A DNA stretch of 64,000 nt from Negativicoccus succinicivorans (GCF_018372215.1 NZ_JAHAJN010000006.1:1-64000); one strand, 5' to 3'. Numbered from the stretch's first letter, positions 34,484 through 45,027 are shown. Notes: generated by a model from the letters alone, not told the origin. A program made the numbers and translations.

Positions 34484-35416
34484 CTATAAACGACTTCTGA
34501 AAACGTTTCTGATATCGATCACTCGGTCGATCACTTCATTAATCAACACGGCATAGTTTTCATGATTATCGAAGTCCAAGCCGCCGATATAATAAATAAT
34601 TCTTGACGCTTTTTTATCGTCCAATCGTTGCCAATCCATAGCGAAGCCAAGTTCATTTTCGATGGCCTCGGACTCCGCGTGCAATCTGTTGAAAAGTTCC
34701 TTATTATCCTTGATACGAACTTCGATCCCGATACAGTTGCTTTTATTGACCAACGTAACGGATATATGCGCATCGCTTGTACCCAACGCGACATTGTACC
34801 AATGATCCGTCGTCGCTTTTCGTATATTAAACGGTTTATTCCTTGCCGCCACCATTTCATTAAATTGGGTCCAAAAGTTAAATCGTTCCGATTGCGCCTT
34901 GCTTAACTCGCCGTTGTCTCTGCTCACACTCGCCGTTTTAACAAAATCATTCGGCTTTTCGATAATGACAAATTGAGGGGCCGGCAAAGAGTCGCCGATT
35001 CTGAACGCGTGAATTTCCATCAGGAAAAAGGAAACGCCTTTCGTCATCTTATTGTTCAGCCATTCGATCGCGCTTCTGTGTTCTTCTCGCGCCTCTTTGA
35101 CGATCCAAATCACGACATCGGCGTCCAATCCGGAAGCGTAGGTGATGATTTTACCCAGATGATCGTGATTGGTGGCCTCCAACTGATTTTCAATGACCAC
35201 TGTAATCCCGGTGGTCTCATCTTTCGCCACTAAATCGCAACGATACGCGCCGACAAAGACCTCTTGATTTACATCGGTCAATGTCAAACCGATCTCATTG
35301 CTCAGCATTTCCATATTTTCTTCTTTGGCGAGCCATCCCGAGAAATCGTATTGCTCGTGCCTCCACAGTTCCCGGATATCGACTTCTTCCAATTTTCCCA
35401 GTTTCAATTTGTTCAC
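34484..35416 (-). CDS. DUF4268 protein with PD-(D/E)XK nuclease-like N-terminus
   Basis: About 310 residues. The N-terminal half looks like a PD-(D/E)XK-fold nuclease relative: VGAYRCDLVAKDE followed by VVIENQLEATNHDHLGKIIT, where ENQ replaces the usual ExK. The C-terminal half fits DUF4268 (FWTQFNEMVAARN...IGIEVRI...). Such proteins occur singly or beside R-M systems and are thought to act on DNA. The start is uncertain: GTG at 35416 follows AAAAAGG, while a TTG five codons earlier lacks a site. It is the third gene of the R-M operon, about 50 bp after the S subunit. Confidence 0.72.
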   Translation of the reverse strand: MNKLKLGKLEEVDIRELWRHEQYDFSGWLAKEENMEMLSNEIGLTLTDVNQEVFVGAYRCDLVAKDETTGITVVIENQLEATNHDHLGKIITYASGLDADVVIWIVKEAREEHRSAIEWLNNKMTKGVSFFLMEIHAFRIGDSLPAPQFVIIEKPNDFVKTASVSRDNGELSKAQSERFNFWTQFNEMVAARNKPFNIRKATTDHWYNVALGTSDAHISVTLVNKSNCIGIEVRIKDNKELFNRLHAESEAIENELGFAMDWQRLDDKKASRIIYYIGGLDFDNHENYAVLINEVIDRVIDIRNVFRSRL

Positions 35417-35467
35417 GGTCCTTTTTTCCAAGTGTACGAATTATTAAACTTTATGTATAGTATTTGC

Positions 35468-37084
35468 TCATTGAATCGTGCGTTTAAAATGTTCTATTAT
35501 TTTGTAACTTTGCTTGATTTCTTCTATCTGCATATATTTTTTCATATAATCAAAATCCACATTCCCTGATTTATTAACAGGTAATAATATTTTTTGCCGA
35601 TTCATCCTTGATGCATTGAATTTATACCCATAGGCATATTTCTCCTTTTGTTTGAGTATTGCTTGTTTAAGAAACAAGTAAGTGTATTTGTTTCCTTTTT
35701 CTTTATCTTTCCAATGAAGACGTTTAACGTCATCAGAAAAAACAGCCTCATAAGGATGATAAAAGTTTTCTACAACAGATCCGTTATAATTTACACCCAA
35801 TACATTACTATCTAAACTGGAGTTTCTGTTTTTTATGAAGTTAGTGATTCCATTGTTATTATCCGTCGCGCCGATAAATGCTATATTCCCATCTTCTTGG
35901 TTTGCTTTTGTAAGTCTTACACCGGATTCTATAGTCACAATATCTTCCAGCCAAAACGCTTTCCACTCTTTTTCATTAAGCGGACTGAATGTAGACTCGC
36001 AGGCTACTGTTAACCTATATATATAGGTTAACATTTTTTGAATCTTTTCTTTTTCCAGCCTTCGCATGAATTGACTCATATATTCCCAATGAGGATTTCC
36101 ATTTTTATCAACAGGGAGAATAAACTTTTCATTCCTAATTCTTTTGTCATTTATTTCCCTATTAAATGAGTACTTTTCTTCCAATCTTTTAATAATAGTT
36201 GCCATAAACAAATAAACATATTTGTCTGTTTTATTCAGCGTCAAAGACGTTACATGGTCGCTTGCGATATACTCATATTCATGATAAAAACATGAGCCTA
36301 CACTCCCACTATTGGCTACAGTAAGGTTGTTTTTAAACTTTCGTATATTCTCTTCATTGCCAATAAATTGATCAATGCCATTACTTAGAGATGTTGAGGA
36401 TACATACGGATTATTTCCACATATATGATCATCTTTTTTTAACCTTTTACCTCTTTGGATTTTTCGAAATACGTCACTAAAGTTAAATTCTTTCCACTCA
36501 ACACCTTCAAGTCCCACTAAATCAAAGGAAGCTTCGAGCATCTTTTGCTCATAATAAGATATAACTTTTTGCGCAATATCTTTTTCCTCTTGCTTGATAT
36601 AATCTTCCATAAATTGCCAGTTGGGATTTCCAGAATTATCTACAGGTAATAATATTTTTGTTCTCTTTAGTCTTGAAAGCGTTGCTCCATTTCCACCCCA
36701 ATTAAACTTCCGCATTTGTATTTTTAAAAGTGGAATTATAAACATTGCTACTGATTTATTAATGTAGTCGTTTTTTAATATTTGTATATTTTGCCCAGTA
36801 AAAAAATCATTGTTTTGATAAAATACCGTTTGTGTGTCTAATCCTATAGTTATAACATTCCCTTTGTTTTTCGAATACATAGAGGATTGATTATCAGTAA
36901 TGAATGAATTAATTCCGTTTTGTATGTCACTACGAGTTATATATGGCACATCACCTATTTCTGTGTTGAGTTTATTTTTATCAATCCCGCTTTTAGTTGA
37001 TGAGACCTCAAAAACTCCGTTCACTCCGCCTATAAAAAACTTATCCCACTCAACCTCACTGAGTGACAATCTACTTTGCATCAT
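35468..37084 (-). CDS. Type IIB/I-like specificity (S) subunit with three recognition units
   Basis: A 538-residue DNA-recognition subunit, clearly longer than the usual 340-460. Three homologous units follow each other (about residues 10-180, 195-365 and 385-535). Each opens with a W(D/K)xF motif (EWDKFF, EWKEFN, EWKAFW) and closes with LPVDNSGNPNW, LPVDKNGNPHW or LPVNKSGNVDF plus a helix (MEDYIKQEE, MSQFMRRLE, MKKYMQIEE). Normal S subunits have two such target-recognition domains. It overlaps the end of the methylase gene; ATGs at 37084 or 37081 are both possible. Very AT-rich, unlike core genes, suggesting transfer. Confidence 0.85.
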   Translation of the reverse strand: MMQSRLSLSEVEWDKFFIGGVNGVFEVSSTKSGIDKNKLNTEIGDVPYITRSDIQNGINSFITDNQSSMYSKNKGNVITIGLDTQTVFYQNNDFFTGQNIQILKNDYINKSVAMFIIPLLKIQMRKFNWGGNGATLSRLKRTKILLPVDNSGNPNWQFMEDYIKQEEKDIAQKVISYYEQKMLEASFDLVGLEGVEWKEFNFSDVFRKIQRGKRLKKDDHICGNNPYVSSTSLSNGIDQFIGNEENIRKFKNNLTVANSGSVGSCFYHEYEYIASDHVTSLTLNKTDKYVYLFMATIIKRLEEKYSFNREINDKRIRNEKFILPVDKNGNPHWEYMSQFMRRLEKEKIQKMLTYIYRLTVACESTFSPLNEKEWKAFWLEDIVTIESGVRLTKANQEDGNIAFIGATDNNNGITNFIKNRNSSLDSNVLGVNYNGSVVENFYHPYEAVFSDDVKRLHWKDKEKGNKYTYLFLKQAILKQKEKYAYGYKFNASRMNRQKILLPVNKSGNVDFDYMKKYMQIEEIKQSYKIIEHFKRTIQ

Positions 37085-39053
37085 ATTCTTCACCGTCTTC
37101 AGCCACCATCAACTCTTGAATGTTTTCTTCATTCTCTTTATCTTCGTCATCATCTTCAAGTCCAAAAAGATATCCCCTGCCATGGGTTATCATATTTACT
37201 TCAAAAGTAATATAGTCCGCTATTGTATTTCTAAATTCTTCCTCTGTCGGAATCTCATCATTGAAGTAATAAAAAGAGTGCAACCATTCATCATCAGACT
37301 CGATCGTTGTTTCAACGCAAAATTTAGTCTCCGCGTCTACACGGTCAAACCATACATCAAGTAAGTGCTGCTTTTTATCTTTTGCCGATGGGGTTTCCAC
37401 AAGGCCTCTGTGCTTTGCAACTTCATATCCGTCATCTTCAAAGTTGATAAATTTACATGCCTTGTCCTTATGGTGCGGTATGCCTGCGGTAAAAACAGCA
37501 ACGCAAGGGTTCGTGCCCACCCCGTAGAAGGTGTTTTTATTTAAAGTGATAACTCCTTCTAATGTATGGTGTTTTAAGATGTTTGACTTCGTTTCTTTTT
37601 CATATTTTGTTTTGCCGGTCATTGAAGACTGTGGAACAATAACCGCCACTCTGGCGCCTTCGACAAGAGAATCGAGCAAGTGTTCCGTAAAAGAAATTTC
37701 ATAAAGGCTCGGATTGTCTTTGGATCCTTGGGAGTACGGAGGATTCATCATGCCCACAGTACAGCCTTTGAGTTGCAATTTTGCCGGATTTTGTTTTAAA
37801 AAGTCTTGATTTTCAAGATTGCTTTTGCCATCGCCTCTTAAGATCATGTTGGTTGTAGCAATGGTAAACATATAGGATTGGTCTTCTATGCCGAAAAGCT
37901 GATGTTTTCTGATATTATTTTTTTCGAATTCATCGTCTGTTTTTTGCAGCATATCATGCATGGCGGCTATTAAAAATCCTGCCGTTCCGCAGCACGGATC
38001 CATCACTTTATCATCCGGTTTTAAGTCAAGCAAGTCGCAAAACAGTTCTGTGATATGTCTGGGCGTTAAAATAATGCCCAGAGATTGGCCATCGCCACCG
38101 GAGTAGGACATGAATTCTCCGTAAAATCGTCCTAAATAATCCTCTCCGCTTTGGTGGAATCGAATGGATTGGAATATGCTTTTATATAAAAACTCTGTGT
38201 AGTGTCGATTGGGTGTTTTGCCTAAAGTGGTATTGATTTGGTTTATTTTTGTAGTGTCTTTGATAACAGAAAATTGATTTAACAATTTATCTCTTTTAAC
38301 GTCCGGAGACACATTGGCTCGATTCAAATTATCTCTTATCGCTTCATAAATTTTTTGGCCGTCTGTTTTTTTAGAATCACCTGTTAGCATGTCAATAGAA
38401 AAATTTCCATATTCTATTTCTCTAAGCGCAAGTAAAATGCCGGATACAATCAACGGCTTGTCCTTATCTTGGATTGACCCATAATTTCTTAAATCTTCAT
38501 GTAAGAGCGCCGCATCCTTTAAAATCTCTGTCGTTTCTTTTTCAAAATCTGTATTTTCTTTCAGAATTTCTTTTGTGTAATATTCATAAATATTGTCTTC
38601 GTTAAAAGAAATGAAGGTTTCTATTTCGGGAAGTTCATAGTAGTCCATTCTGTCATTTAAAAACAACGGACTTATTCTATGCTTTTTCTCAGTTCCGGAA
38701 ACGCCAATGGCAATTACTTTTGTATAGGAAGTATTTTTTATCAGATGCTTCCCATAAAACAACGCGCCATTTACCGCATAGTCACAAATAGAAGCAGTAT
38801 CTTCTGCTAAGATATCTTCATCCGTTCTTTTTTCATGCATCGAAAGAGAGCTTTTATCTTCAATAACGATAATAAAATCTTTAACGACTCCTACGTATTC
38901 CGGAAAGCCAACTTTCCCGGTTCCTCGCTTAGATGCCGTTTTAAGAGCGTCATCGATTTCTTTTATGGTAGATCCTTGTGCGTCTAAATTTAATTCAGCT
39001 TCTTTTAATAAATCATAGACCCACAAATCTGTGCTTTTTTCTTTTAATTTCAT
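37071..39053 (-). CDS. BcgI-like fused restriction nuclease-DNA adenine methylase
   Basis: A 660-residue protein. The N-terminal part has a PD-(D/E)XK pattern (FPEYVGVVKDFIIVIEDKSS, about residues 49-68), the likely nuclease. The centre is a gamma-class N6-adenine methylase: helical N-terminal segment, SAM motif I MDPCCGTAGFLIA near 357 and catalytic motif IV NPPY near 437. This fusion plus a separate S subunit is the layout of BcgI-type (type IIB) enzymes, and no hsdR gene is nearby. The C-terminus is a long acidic tail (LEDDDEDKENEEN). First gene of a three-gene operon. Confidence 0.85.
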   Translation of the reverse strand: MKLKEKSTDLWVYDLLKEAELNLDAQGSTIKEIDDALKTASKRGTGKVGFPEYVGVVKDFIIVIEDKSSLSMHEKRTDEDILAEDTASICDYAVNGALFYGKHLIKNTSYTKVIAIGVSGTEKKHRISPLFLNDRMDYYELPEIETFISFNEDNIYEYYTKEILKENTDFEKETTEILKDAALLHEDLRNYGSIQDKDKPLIVSGILLALREIEYGNFSIDMLTGDSKKTDGQKIYEAIRDNLNRANVSPDVKRDKLLNQFSVIKDTTKINQINTTLGKTPNRHYTEFLYKSIFQSIRFHQSGEDYLGRFYGEFMSYSGGDGQSLGIILTPRHITELFCDLLDLKPDDKVMDPCCGTAGFLIAAMHDMLQKTDDEFEKNNIRKHQLFGIEDQSYMFTIATTNMILRGDGKSNLENQDFLKQNPAKLQLKGCTVGMMNPPYSQGSKDNPSLYEISFTEHLLDSLVEGARVAVIVPQSSMTGKTKYEKETKSNILKHHTLEGVITLNKNTFYGVGTNPCVAVFTAGIPHHKDKACKFINFEDDGYEVAKHRGLVETPSAKDKKQHLLDVWFDRVDAETKFCVETTIESDDEWLHSFYYFNDEIPTEEEFRNTIADYITFEVNMITHGRGYLFGLEDDDEDKENEENIQELMVAEDGEEYDAK

Positions 39054-39140
39054 CTCGCATACTCCACTTATGTATTACTGAATAAAACAAAACTTTACAA
39101 GTATTTCCAAATCTATCCTTTTCAACTTGCTGTCGCAATA

Positions 39141-39179
39141 CAAATCAAATTGCGTTTTTTGAATATGTAATTTGATTTG
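39141..39179. repeat. Inverted repeat in the R-M operon promoter region
   Basis: Perfect 11-bp arms CAAATCAAATT / AATTTGATTTG separated by 17 bp. It lies 88 bp upstream of the R-M gene and just upstream of a weak promoter candidate (minus TTGCGA-17-TAGATT). It has no T run next to it, so an operator is more likely than a terminator. No controller gene is seen nearby. The rest of 39054-39268 holds nothing I recognise. Confidence 0.6.
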
Positions 39180-39289
39180 ATTGTAGTATATCAGTATTCA
39201 AAACTTCCTGCATGTCCAGTATCGTCCTTCATATTATGATGTTTGGCGAGTTTTCTGTTTGCTTGTCATATGATCAATAAATGAACACG

Positions 39290-39326
39290 AAAAAGGCCGT
39301 GAATATAAAATTCACGGCCTTTTTTA
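39290..39326. terminator. Terminator of guaA
   Basis: Inverted repeat AAAAAGGCCGTGAAT...ATTCACGGCCTTTTTT about 25 bp after the guaA stop; third member of the repeated terminator family in this block. Confidence 0.85.
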
Positions 39327-39350
39327 TTTAATGCAAGTACTTTACAACTA

Positions 39351-40886
<1,536 letters not shown>

Positions 40887-40961
40887 ATGAATCTCCTCTA
40901 ATACATAGTTATTTTACTGTTTTATTATAGCATGACGCGCGTCGCGCATACGACTGTCGCG

Positions 40962-41918
40962 TCAACGGAACGCGGGGTTGCCTTTCGCCTCGTGCAGTCG
41001 ACGGCGCCTTGTATTGCGCTCGGCGACATCCCGATACCAGGCGATCAGCAACGGTACCGCCCGATACGTTTCGCGCGCGACGCCATGCACGGTGCCGCGG
41101 CCTTTTTTATATTGGTACGTTTTCCAGCGAACGAGGTAGCGCTTTCCCAAGTGATCCATCGCGAGCGCCAGTAATGTGTGCCGCCGCAACCGCTCCGGCT
41201 CGGTCAAGGCCAACGGCGCGTCCTGATCGGGTAGGTAAATTTCCCAAATAGCCGGATCCGCCCAAGCGGATTGACTGTCACGGTAACCGTCAAAATATTG
41301 AAATTCGACGGTCGGACGAAATTCAAGCGGCCCCAAGTTACGATGAAAATCGTATTCACGAATGGCGCGCCGCAAGGGCAGGCGTTCGCAAATTTGCGCC
41401 GTATACGCCGCGTCATTGACCGCGCGATGCGCGTCGTCCGCCATCGCCACGCCCATGTACTCGGCCGCGCGCGCCAAGCCGTACTGCTCGTAAGTGTCCA
41501 AACAATAGCGGCCGAAAATTTTTTGCGCATCGTACCAAGGTCGGAGCCAAGTCCGCGGCAAATGATGCAGGCGCAGGTTTTCCGCCAGCACCTGCCGATC
41601 GGAAGTTCCCCACGAAAGCAGCAACGCGTCGTCGCCGCACCAGCGGTTAAATTCCGTCATGACGGTTTTGAAATCGTCTTCCTCCTGCAGCATCTCCCAG
41701 GTAATCCCCGTCAATCGCTTGACGTGCGGATGCATACGGCGCAGAAAACTCGGCTTCACCAAGCGATCGAAGCGATCACTCAAGTCGCCGTCGCCCGTCA
41801 TGCGAACCGCGCCGATCTCGATGATTTCGCCGGAAAGCGGAAACCCGATCTCGTTTTGCATCGCCAGCTGGTACGGTACGATTTCGTTCCATTCCAAGTC
41901 GAAGATAATGCAGTTCAT
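40962..41918 (-). CDS. DEDDh-family 3'-5' exonuclease
   Basis: A 318-residue protein with an N-terminal exonuclease fold: motif I IIFDLEWNE, EIIEIGAVRM, motif II SWGTSDRQVL and motif III DDAHRAVNDA, which carry the acidic and His residues of DEDDh nucleases (KapD/ERI-1-like). The C-terminal 130 residues are unassigned. Substrate unknown; could trim RNA or DNA. Start codon overlaps the dcd stop as ATGA. Last gene of a three-gene operon. Confidence 0.85.
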   Translation of the reverse strand: MNCIIFDLEWNEIVPYQLAMQNEIGFPLSGEIIEIGAVRMTGDGDLSDRFDRLVKPSFLRRMHPHVKRLTGITWEMLQEEDDFKTVMTEFNRWCGDDALLLSWGTSDRQVLAENLRLHHLPRTWLRPWYDAQKIFGRYCLDTYEQYGLARAAEYMGVAMADDAHRAVNDAAYTAQICERLPLRRAIREYDFHRNLGPLEFRPTVEFQYFDGYRDSQSAWADPAIWEIYLPDQDAPLALTEPERLRRHTLLALAMDHLGKRYLVRWKTYQYKKGRGTVHGVARETYRAVPLLIAWYRDVAERNTRRRRLHEAKGNPAFR

Positions 41919-42448
41919 GCGTCGGTCTCGCGTTCAAAGTCCTTGTACAAAAGGCTCGGCTGAATGCCTTCATTATGCTGGTATTTGCCGCTCTTGTACG
42001 GCTCGTAGTCGCCTTCGATCAAATGGTAATAAATTTGGCAAAGTTCCACGTTGGGGTAAATTTTGATCGGCTGCACGCAAAACATTTCCAGCGTCCAATA
42101 CCCCGCGAAACCGACATCGCCGAAGCCCGCGGTCACATGGATAAAAAGCCCCAGACGGCCGACCGACGAACGTCCTTCGAGCATCGGCACAAGCCCTTCC
42201 GTGCGGGTGTATTCCGCCGTGCGTCCCAAGTAAAGGCGCTGCGGTTCCAACCACAAACCATCGTCGGGGATCACAATGCGATGGGCGGTATTTTTCTTTT
42301 TCATATCGAGCTTCGGTTCATCATAAACGAGCAATTCGTTCGCCAAGCTCAAATTGTAACTGTTCGGGTTCAATTTTCGCGGATCGAACGGATCGATAAA
42401 AATATTTTCGCCCAGTCGCCGCTCAATTTCTTTTCCGGATAAGATCAC
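41915..42448 (-). CDS. dcd: dCTP deaminase
   Basis: A 177-residue trimeric enzyme of the dCTP deaminase/dUTPase fold, deaminating dCTP to dUTP or directly to dUMP. The catalytic block MLEGRSSVGRLGLFIHVTAG carries the active Glu, and NPNSYNLSLANELLVY matches the N-terminal family pattern. The mono- or bifunctional subtype cannot be told with certainty. It overlaps both neighbours by 4 bp. Confidence 0.92.
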   Translation of the reverse strand: MILSGKEIERRLGENIFIDPFDPRKLNPNSYNLSLANELLVYDEPKLDMKKKNTAHRIVIPDDGLWLEPQRLYLGRTAEYTRTEGLVPMLEGRSSVGRLGLFIHVTAGFGDVGFAGYWTLEMFCVQPIKIYPNVELCQIYYHLIEGDYEPYKSGKYQHNEGIQPSLLYKDFERETDA

Positions 42449-42903
42449 TTTTGCCCCACCTTGCCGCTATACAACTCTTTCATGCGCCAGATTTGCGCCG
42501 CCACTTTGTCCGCGCGCCGCGCGCCGACCGGCAAACGCCACCATTCGACCACGCTTTCCGCCCGCGGGCTGTAGCCGCGACAGACGACGTAACGCTTTTT
42601 CGCATTCTCGTATTCGCCGTCGATAAAAGGCTGCACATTCACTTCATAGATATAATTCCAGGGAATTAAAATATTGCTGGCCAGCAGCTTCGCCCCTTTG
42701 CTGTCCAAGCGCAACAGCTTGGTCGGGAAAAAGTAGCCGTACAGGCAATATAAAAAGGCGATCGCACACGCCGCGACAAAAATTTCACTGCCGCGCACTT
42801 TCATGATCTGCCACACCGCGACCGAGACGGCCGTCACAAATGCGAACGCGCCCATTTTCTGCAGATAATCCCGCTTGTCTTCACGAATAAAAACCGGTTT
42901 CAT
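42445..42903 (-). CDS. Small membrane protein of unknown function
   Basis: A 152-residue protein with two N-terminal transmembrane helices (about residues 17-30 and 38-56) followed by a soluble part containing ILIPWNYIYEVNV and VVEWWRLPVG, reminiscent of bacterial PH-like membrane proteins. I chose the ATG at 42903, after GGAGAAAGGG; the frame extends upstream without a site. First gene of the operon with dcd and the exonuclease; its promoter TATAAT is at 42940-42935 with weak TTGTTG 17 bp upstream. Not recognised as a named family. Confidence 0.75.
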   Translation of the reverse strand: MKPVFIREDKRDYLQKMGAFAFVTAVSVAVWQIMKVRGSEIFVAACAIAFLYCLYGYFFPTKLLRLDSKGAKLLASNILIPWNYIYEVNVQPFIDGEYENAKKRYVVCRGYSPRAESVVEWWRLPVGARRADKVAAQIWRMKELYSGKVGQK

Positions 42904-42994
42904 GCGCCCACCCTTTCTCCTTTTGATGTCTTTTATTATACCTTTTATCGCCCGCCCCAACAACCGTCCGCGCGCTTTCACGGAAACGCGGATC

Positions 42995-43004
42995 ATGTTA
43001 TAAT
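42995..43004 (+). promoter_or_regulatory. Extended -10 promoter of prfC
   Basis: TGTTATAAT (TGn extension plus TATAAT at 42999-43004), 25 bp before the prfC ATG, whose ribosome binding site is GAAGGAG. Divergent from the dcd operon promoter. Confidence 0.65.
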
Positions 43005-43028
43005 TTGGAGATATGAAGGAGTGACAGC

Positions 43029-44633
43029 ATGAACTTTACGCAAGAAATCAACCGTCGCCGCACGTTTGCTATTATTTCGCATCCGGATGCCGGTAAAACG
43101 ACGCTGACGGAAAAATTATTACTTTACGGCGGCGCGATCCACCTCGCCGGTTCGGTCAAGGCGCGTAAAACGGCGCGGCACGCCGTTTCCGACTGGATGG
43201 AAATCGAAAAGCAGCGTGGCATCTCGGTCACGAGTTCCGTTTTGCAATTCGATTACGAAGGACACCGCGTCAATATTTTGGATACGCCGGGTCACCAGGA
43301 CTTTTCGGAGGACACGTACCGCACATTGATGGCGGCGGACAGCGCCGTCATGCTGATCGACGTGGCGAAAGGCGTCGAAGCGCAGACGGAAAAACTCTTC
43401 CGCGTATGCGCTGATCGCGGCATTCCGATTTTTACTTTTGTCAATAAAATCGACCACTTCGGACGCAATCCGTACGACCTGATGTCCGAGCTCGAATCCA
43501 TGCTCGGTATTCGCGCCTGCCCCATGAATTGGCCGGTCGGCATCAACGGTAAATACCAGGGCATCTATGAACGCGAAACGGATACCGTGCACGTGTTTGA
43601 ACGCTCGGGCGATCATGGTCAGAACAAACTCGCCGTAACCAGCGGCAAGCGCACTGATCCTGAAATTCAAGCGTTGCTCAGCGAGGACGTGCTCGCTCAG
43701 CTGGAAGAAGATATCGAGCTTTTAGACGTCGCGGGAGATCCGTTCGACGCGGAAAAAATCGCGCGCGGCAAGCTGACCCCGCTCTACTTCGGCAGCGCGA
43801 TGACGAATTTCGGCGTGCAGCCGTTTCTTGAAAGCTTTTTGAAAATGGCCCCCGCGCCGGCGCCGCGTCGGGCGCTGGAGGAAACCGTCTCACCGCAAAG
43901 CGAGGACTTCTCCGCTTTCGTCTTCAAAATCCAGGCGAACATGGACCCGAAACATCACGATCGCATCGTCTTCATGCGTATTTGCTCGGGACAGTTTGAA
44001 AAAGGCATGAGCGTCTTGCATCGCCAATCGGGCAAAACGATCCGACTCACCCAGCCGCAACAATTTTTGGCGACGGAGCGCACCATTATCGAATCCGCCT
44101 ATCCCGGCGATATCATCGGCGTATTTGATCCGGGCACGATGGGCGTCGGCGATACCTTGTGCGATCCGAAACACGTCGTCACCTTCGCCGATTTTCCGGT
44201 ATTTCCGCCGGAACTTTTCGCGCGCGTCGCACCGAAAGACAGCCTGAAGCGTAAACAATTCTTAAAGGGAATGCGCCAACTGGCGCAGGAAGGCGCGATT
44301 CAAATTTACACGCAGGGCGAAGGCCGCGAATCCTTTATCATCGGCGCCGTCGGTCAATTGCAATGGGACGTACTGCAGTATCGTCTGCAAAACGAATACA
44401 ACGTCACGGTGGAGCTGATTCCTCTCCCCTACAGCGTCGCGCGTTGGGCGCTGAACGCTACGCCGGAAGACCTCACCGGGCTCGGCACGTCGATGATCGT
44501 CTACGACAGCAAACAACGTCCGGTCATTTTGCTCGCCAATGAATGGCAGACGAATTGGCTCACCGAACGCAATCCGGGCGTGACTTTTGTAGCGTCGCCC
44601 CCGATCGTCACTGTGGATCAGGAAGAAAAATAA
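43029..44633 (+). CDS. prfC: Peptide chain release factor 3
   Basis: A 534-residue translational GTPase that releases RF1/RF2 from the ribosome after termination. G1 motif SHPDAGKTTLTEKL at the N-terminus, DTPGHQDFSEDTYR (G3), NKIDH (G4), and the RF3-specific C-terminal part (GAVGQLQWDVLQYRLQNEY). The only large plus-strand gene in the right half of the window. Closed by a terminator 10 bp downstream. Confidence 0.97.
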   Translation: MNFTQEINRRRTFAIISHPDAGKTTLTEKLLLYGGAIHLAGSVKARKTARHAVSDWMEIEKQRGISVTSSVLQFDYEGHRVNILDTPGHQDFSEDTYRTLMAADSAVMLIDVAKGVEAQTEKLFRVCADRGIPIFTFVNKIDHFGRNPYDLMSELESMLGIRACPMNWPVGINGKYQGIYERETDTVHVFERSGDHGQNKLAVTSGKRTDPEIQALLSEDVLAQLEEDIELLDVAGDPFDAEKIARGKLTPLYFGSAMTNFGVQPFLESFLKMAPAPAPRRALEETVSPQSEDFSAFVFKIQANMDPKHHDRIVFMRICSGQFEKGMSVLHRQSGKTIRLTQPQQFLATERTIIESAYPGDIIGVFDPGTMGVGDTLCDPKHVVTFADFPVFPPELFARVAPKDSLKRKQFLKGMRQLAQEGAIQIYTQGEGRESFIIGAVGQLQWDVLQYRLQNEYNVTVELIPLPYSVARWALNATPEDLTGLGTSMIVYDSKQRPVILLANEWQTNWLTERNPGVTFVASPPIVTVDQEEK

Positions 44634-44659
44634 AAAAGAGTCGCTTGACTCTTTTTTTT
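44631..44659 (+). terminator. Terminator of prfC
   Basis: Hairpin AAAAAAGAGTC-GCTT-GACTCTTTTTTT directly after the stop codon. Confidence 0.87.
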
Positions 44660-44703
44660 ATTGCGCCCCTTTTCCCGCGGGAAACCGCCGTGTGTTTTCA
44701 ACA

Positions 44704-44735
44704 AAAAATCCGTAAACCGAAGTTTACGGATTTTT
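44704..44735 (-). terminator. Terminator of tRNA-Ala
   Basis: Perfect inverted repeat AAAATCCGTAAAC-CGAA-GTTTACGGATTTTT just after the tRNA 3' end; usable in both directions. Confidence 0.85.
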
Positions 44736-44739
44736 GATT

Positions 44740-44815
<76 letters not shown>

Positions 44816-44830
44816 ATGTGTAACGCTCAT

Positions 44831-44859
44831 AGTATACAGAAATCATGTCTTTTTGTCAA
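44831..44859 (-). promoter_or_regulatory. Promoter of tRNA-Ala
   Basis: Minus-strand TTGACA (44859-44854), 17-bp spacer, TATACT (44836-44831), about 15 bp before the tRNA. Confidence 0.8.
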
Positions 44860-44875
44860 GATTGCATGACAAAGT

Positions 44876-44905
44876 AAAACCCCGCGGTAGGACGGCCGCG
44901 GGGAA
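44876..44905 (-). terminator. Terminator of tRNA-Lys
   Basis: Minus-strand hairpin CCCCGCGG...CCGCGGGG followed by TTTTACTTT. Confidence 0.75.
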
Positions 44906-44910
44906 AAGGG

Positions 44911-44986
44911 TGGTGGACCACCAGGGGTTCGAACCCTGGACACCCTGATTAAGAGTCAGGTGCTCTGCCAGCTGAGCTAGTGGTCC
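44911..44986 (-). tRNA. tRNA-Lys (anticodon CTT)
   Basis: 76 nt with encoded CCA. Anticodon stem CCTGA/TCAGG with loop CTCTTAA, anticodon CTT; T-arm GGTTCGAACC. Confidence 0.95.
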
Positions 44987-44998
44987 ATGACAAAGTAT

Positions 44999-45027
44999 AT
45001 TATATTACGCAGGGCGCCTTTTGTAAA
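44999..45027 (-). promoter_or_regulatory. Promoter of tRNA-Lys
   Basis: Minus-strand TTTACA (45027-45022), 17-bp spacer, TATAAT (45004-44999), 12 bp before the tRNA. Confidence 0.8.

Noticed and set aside
35468..39053. Classical type I R-M system (HsdR/M/S)
   Set aside because: No HsdR helicase gene is present, and the methylase carries its own nuclease-like N-terminus, which fits a BcgI-type enzyme better.
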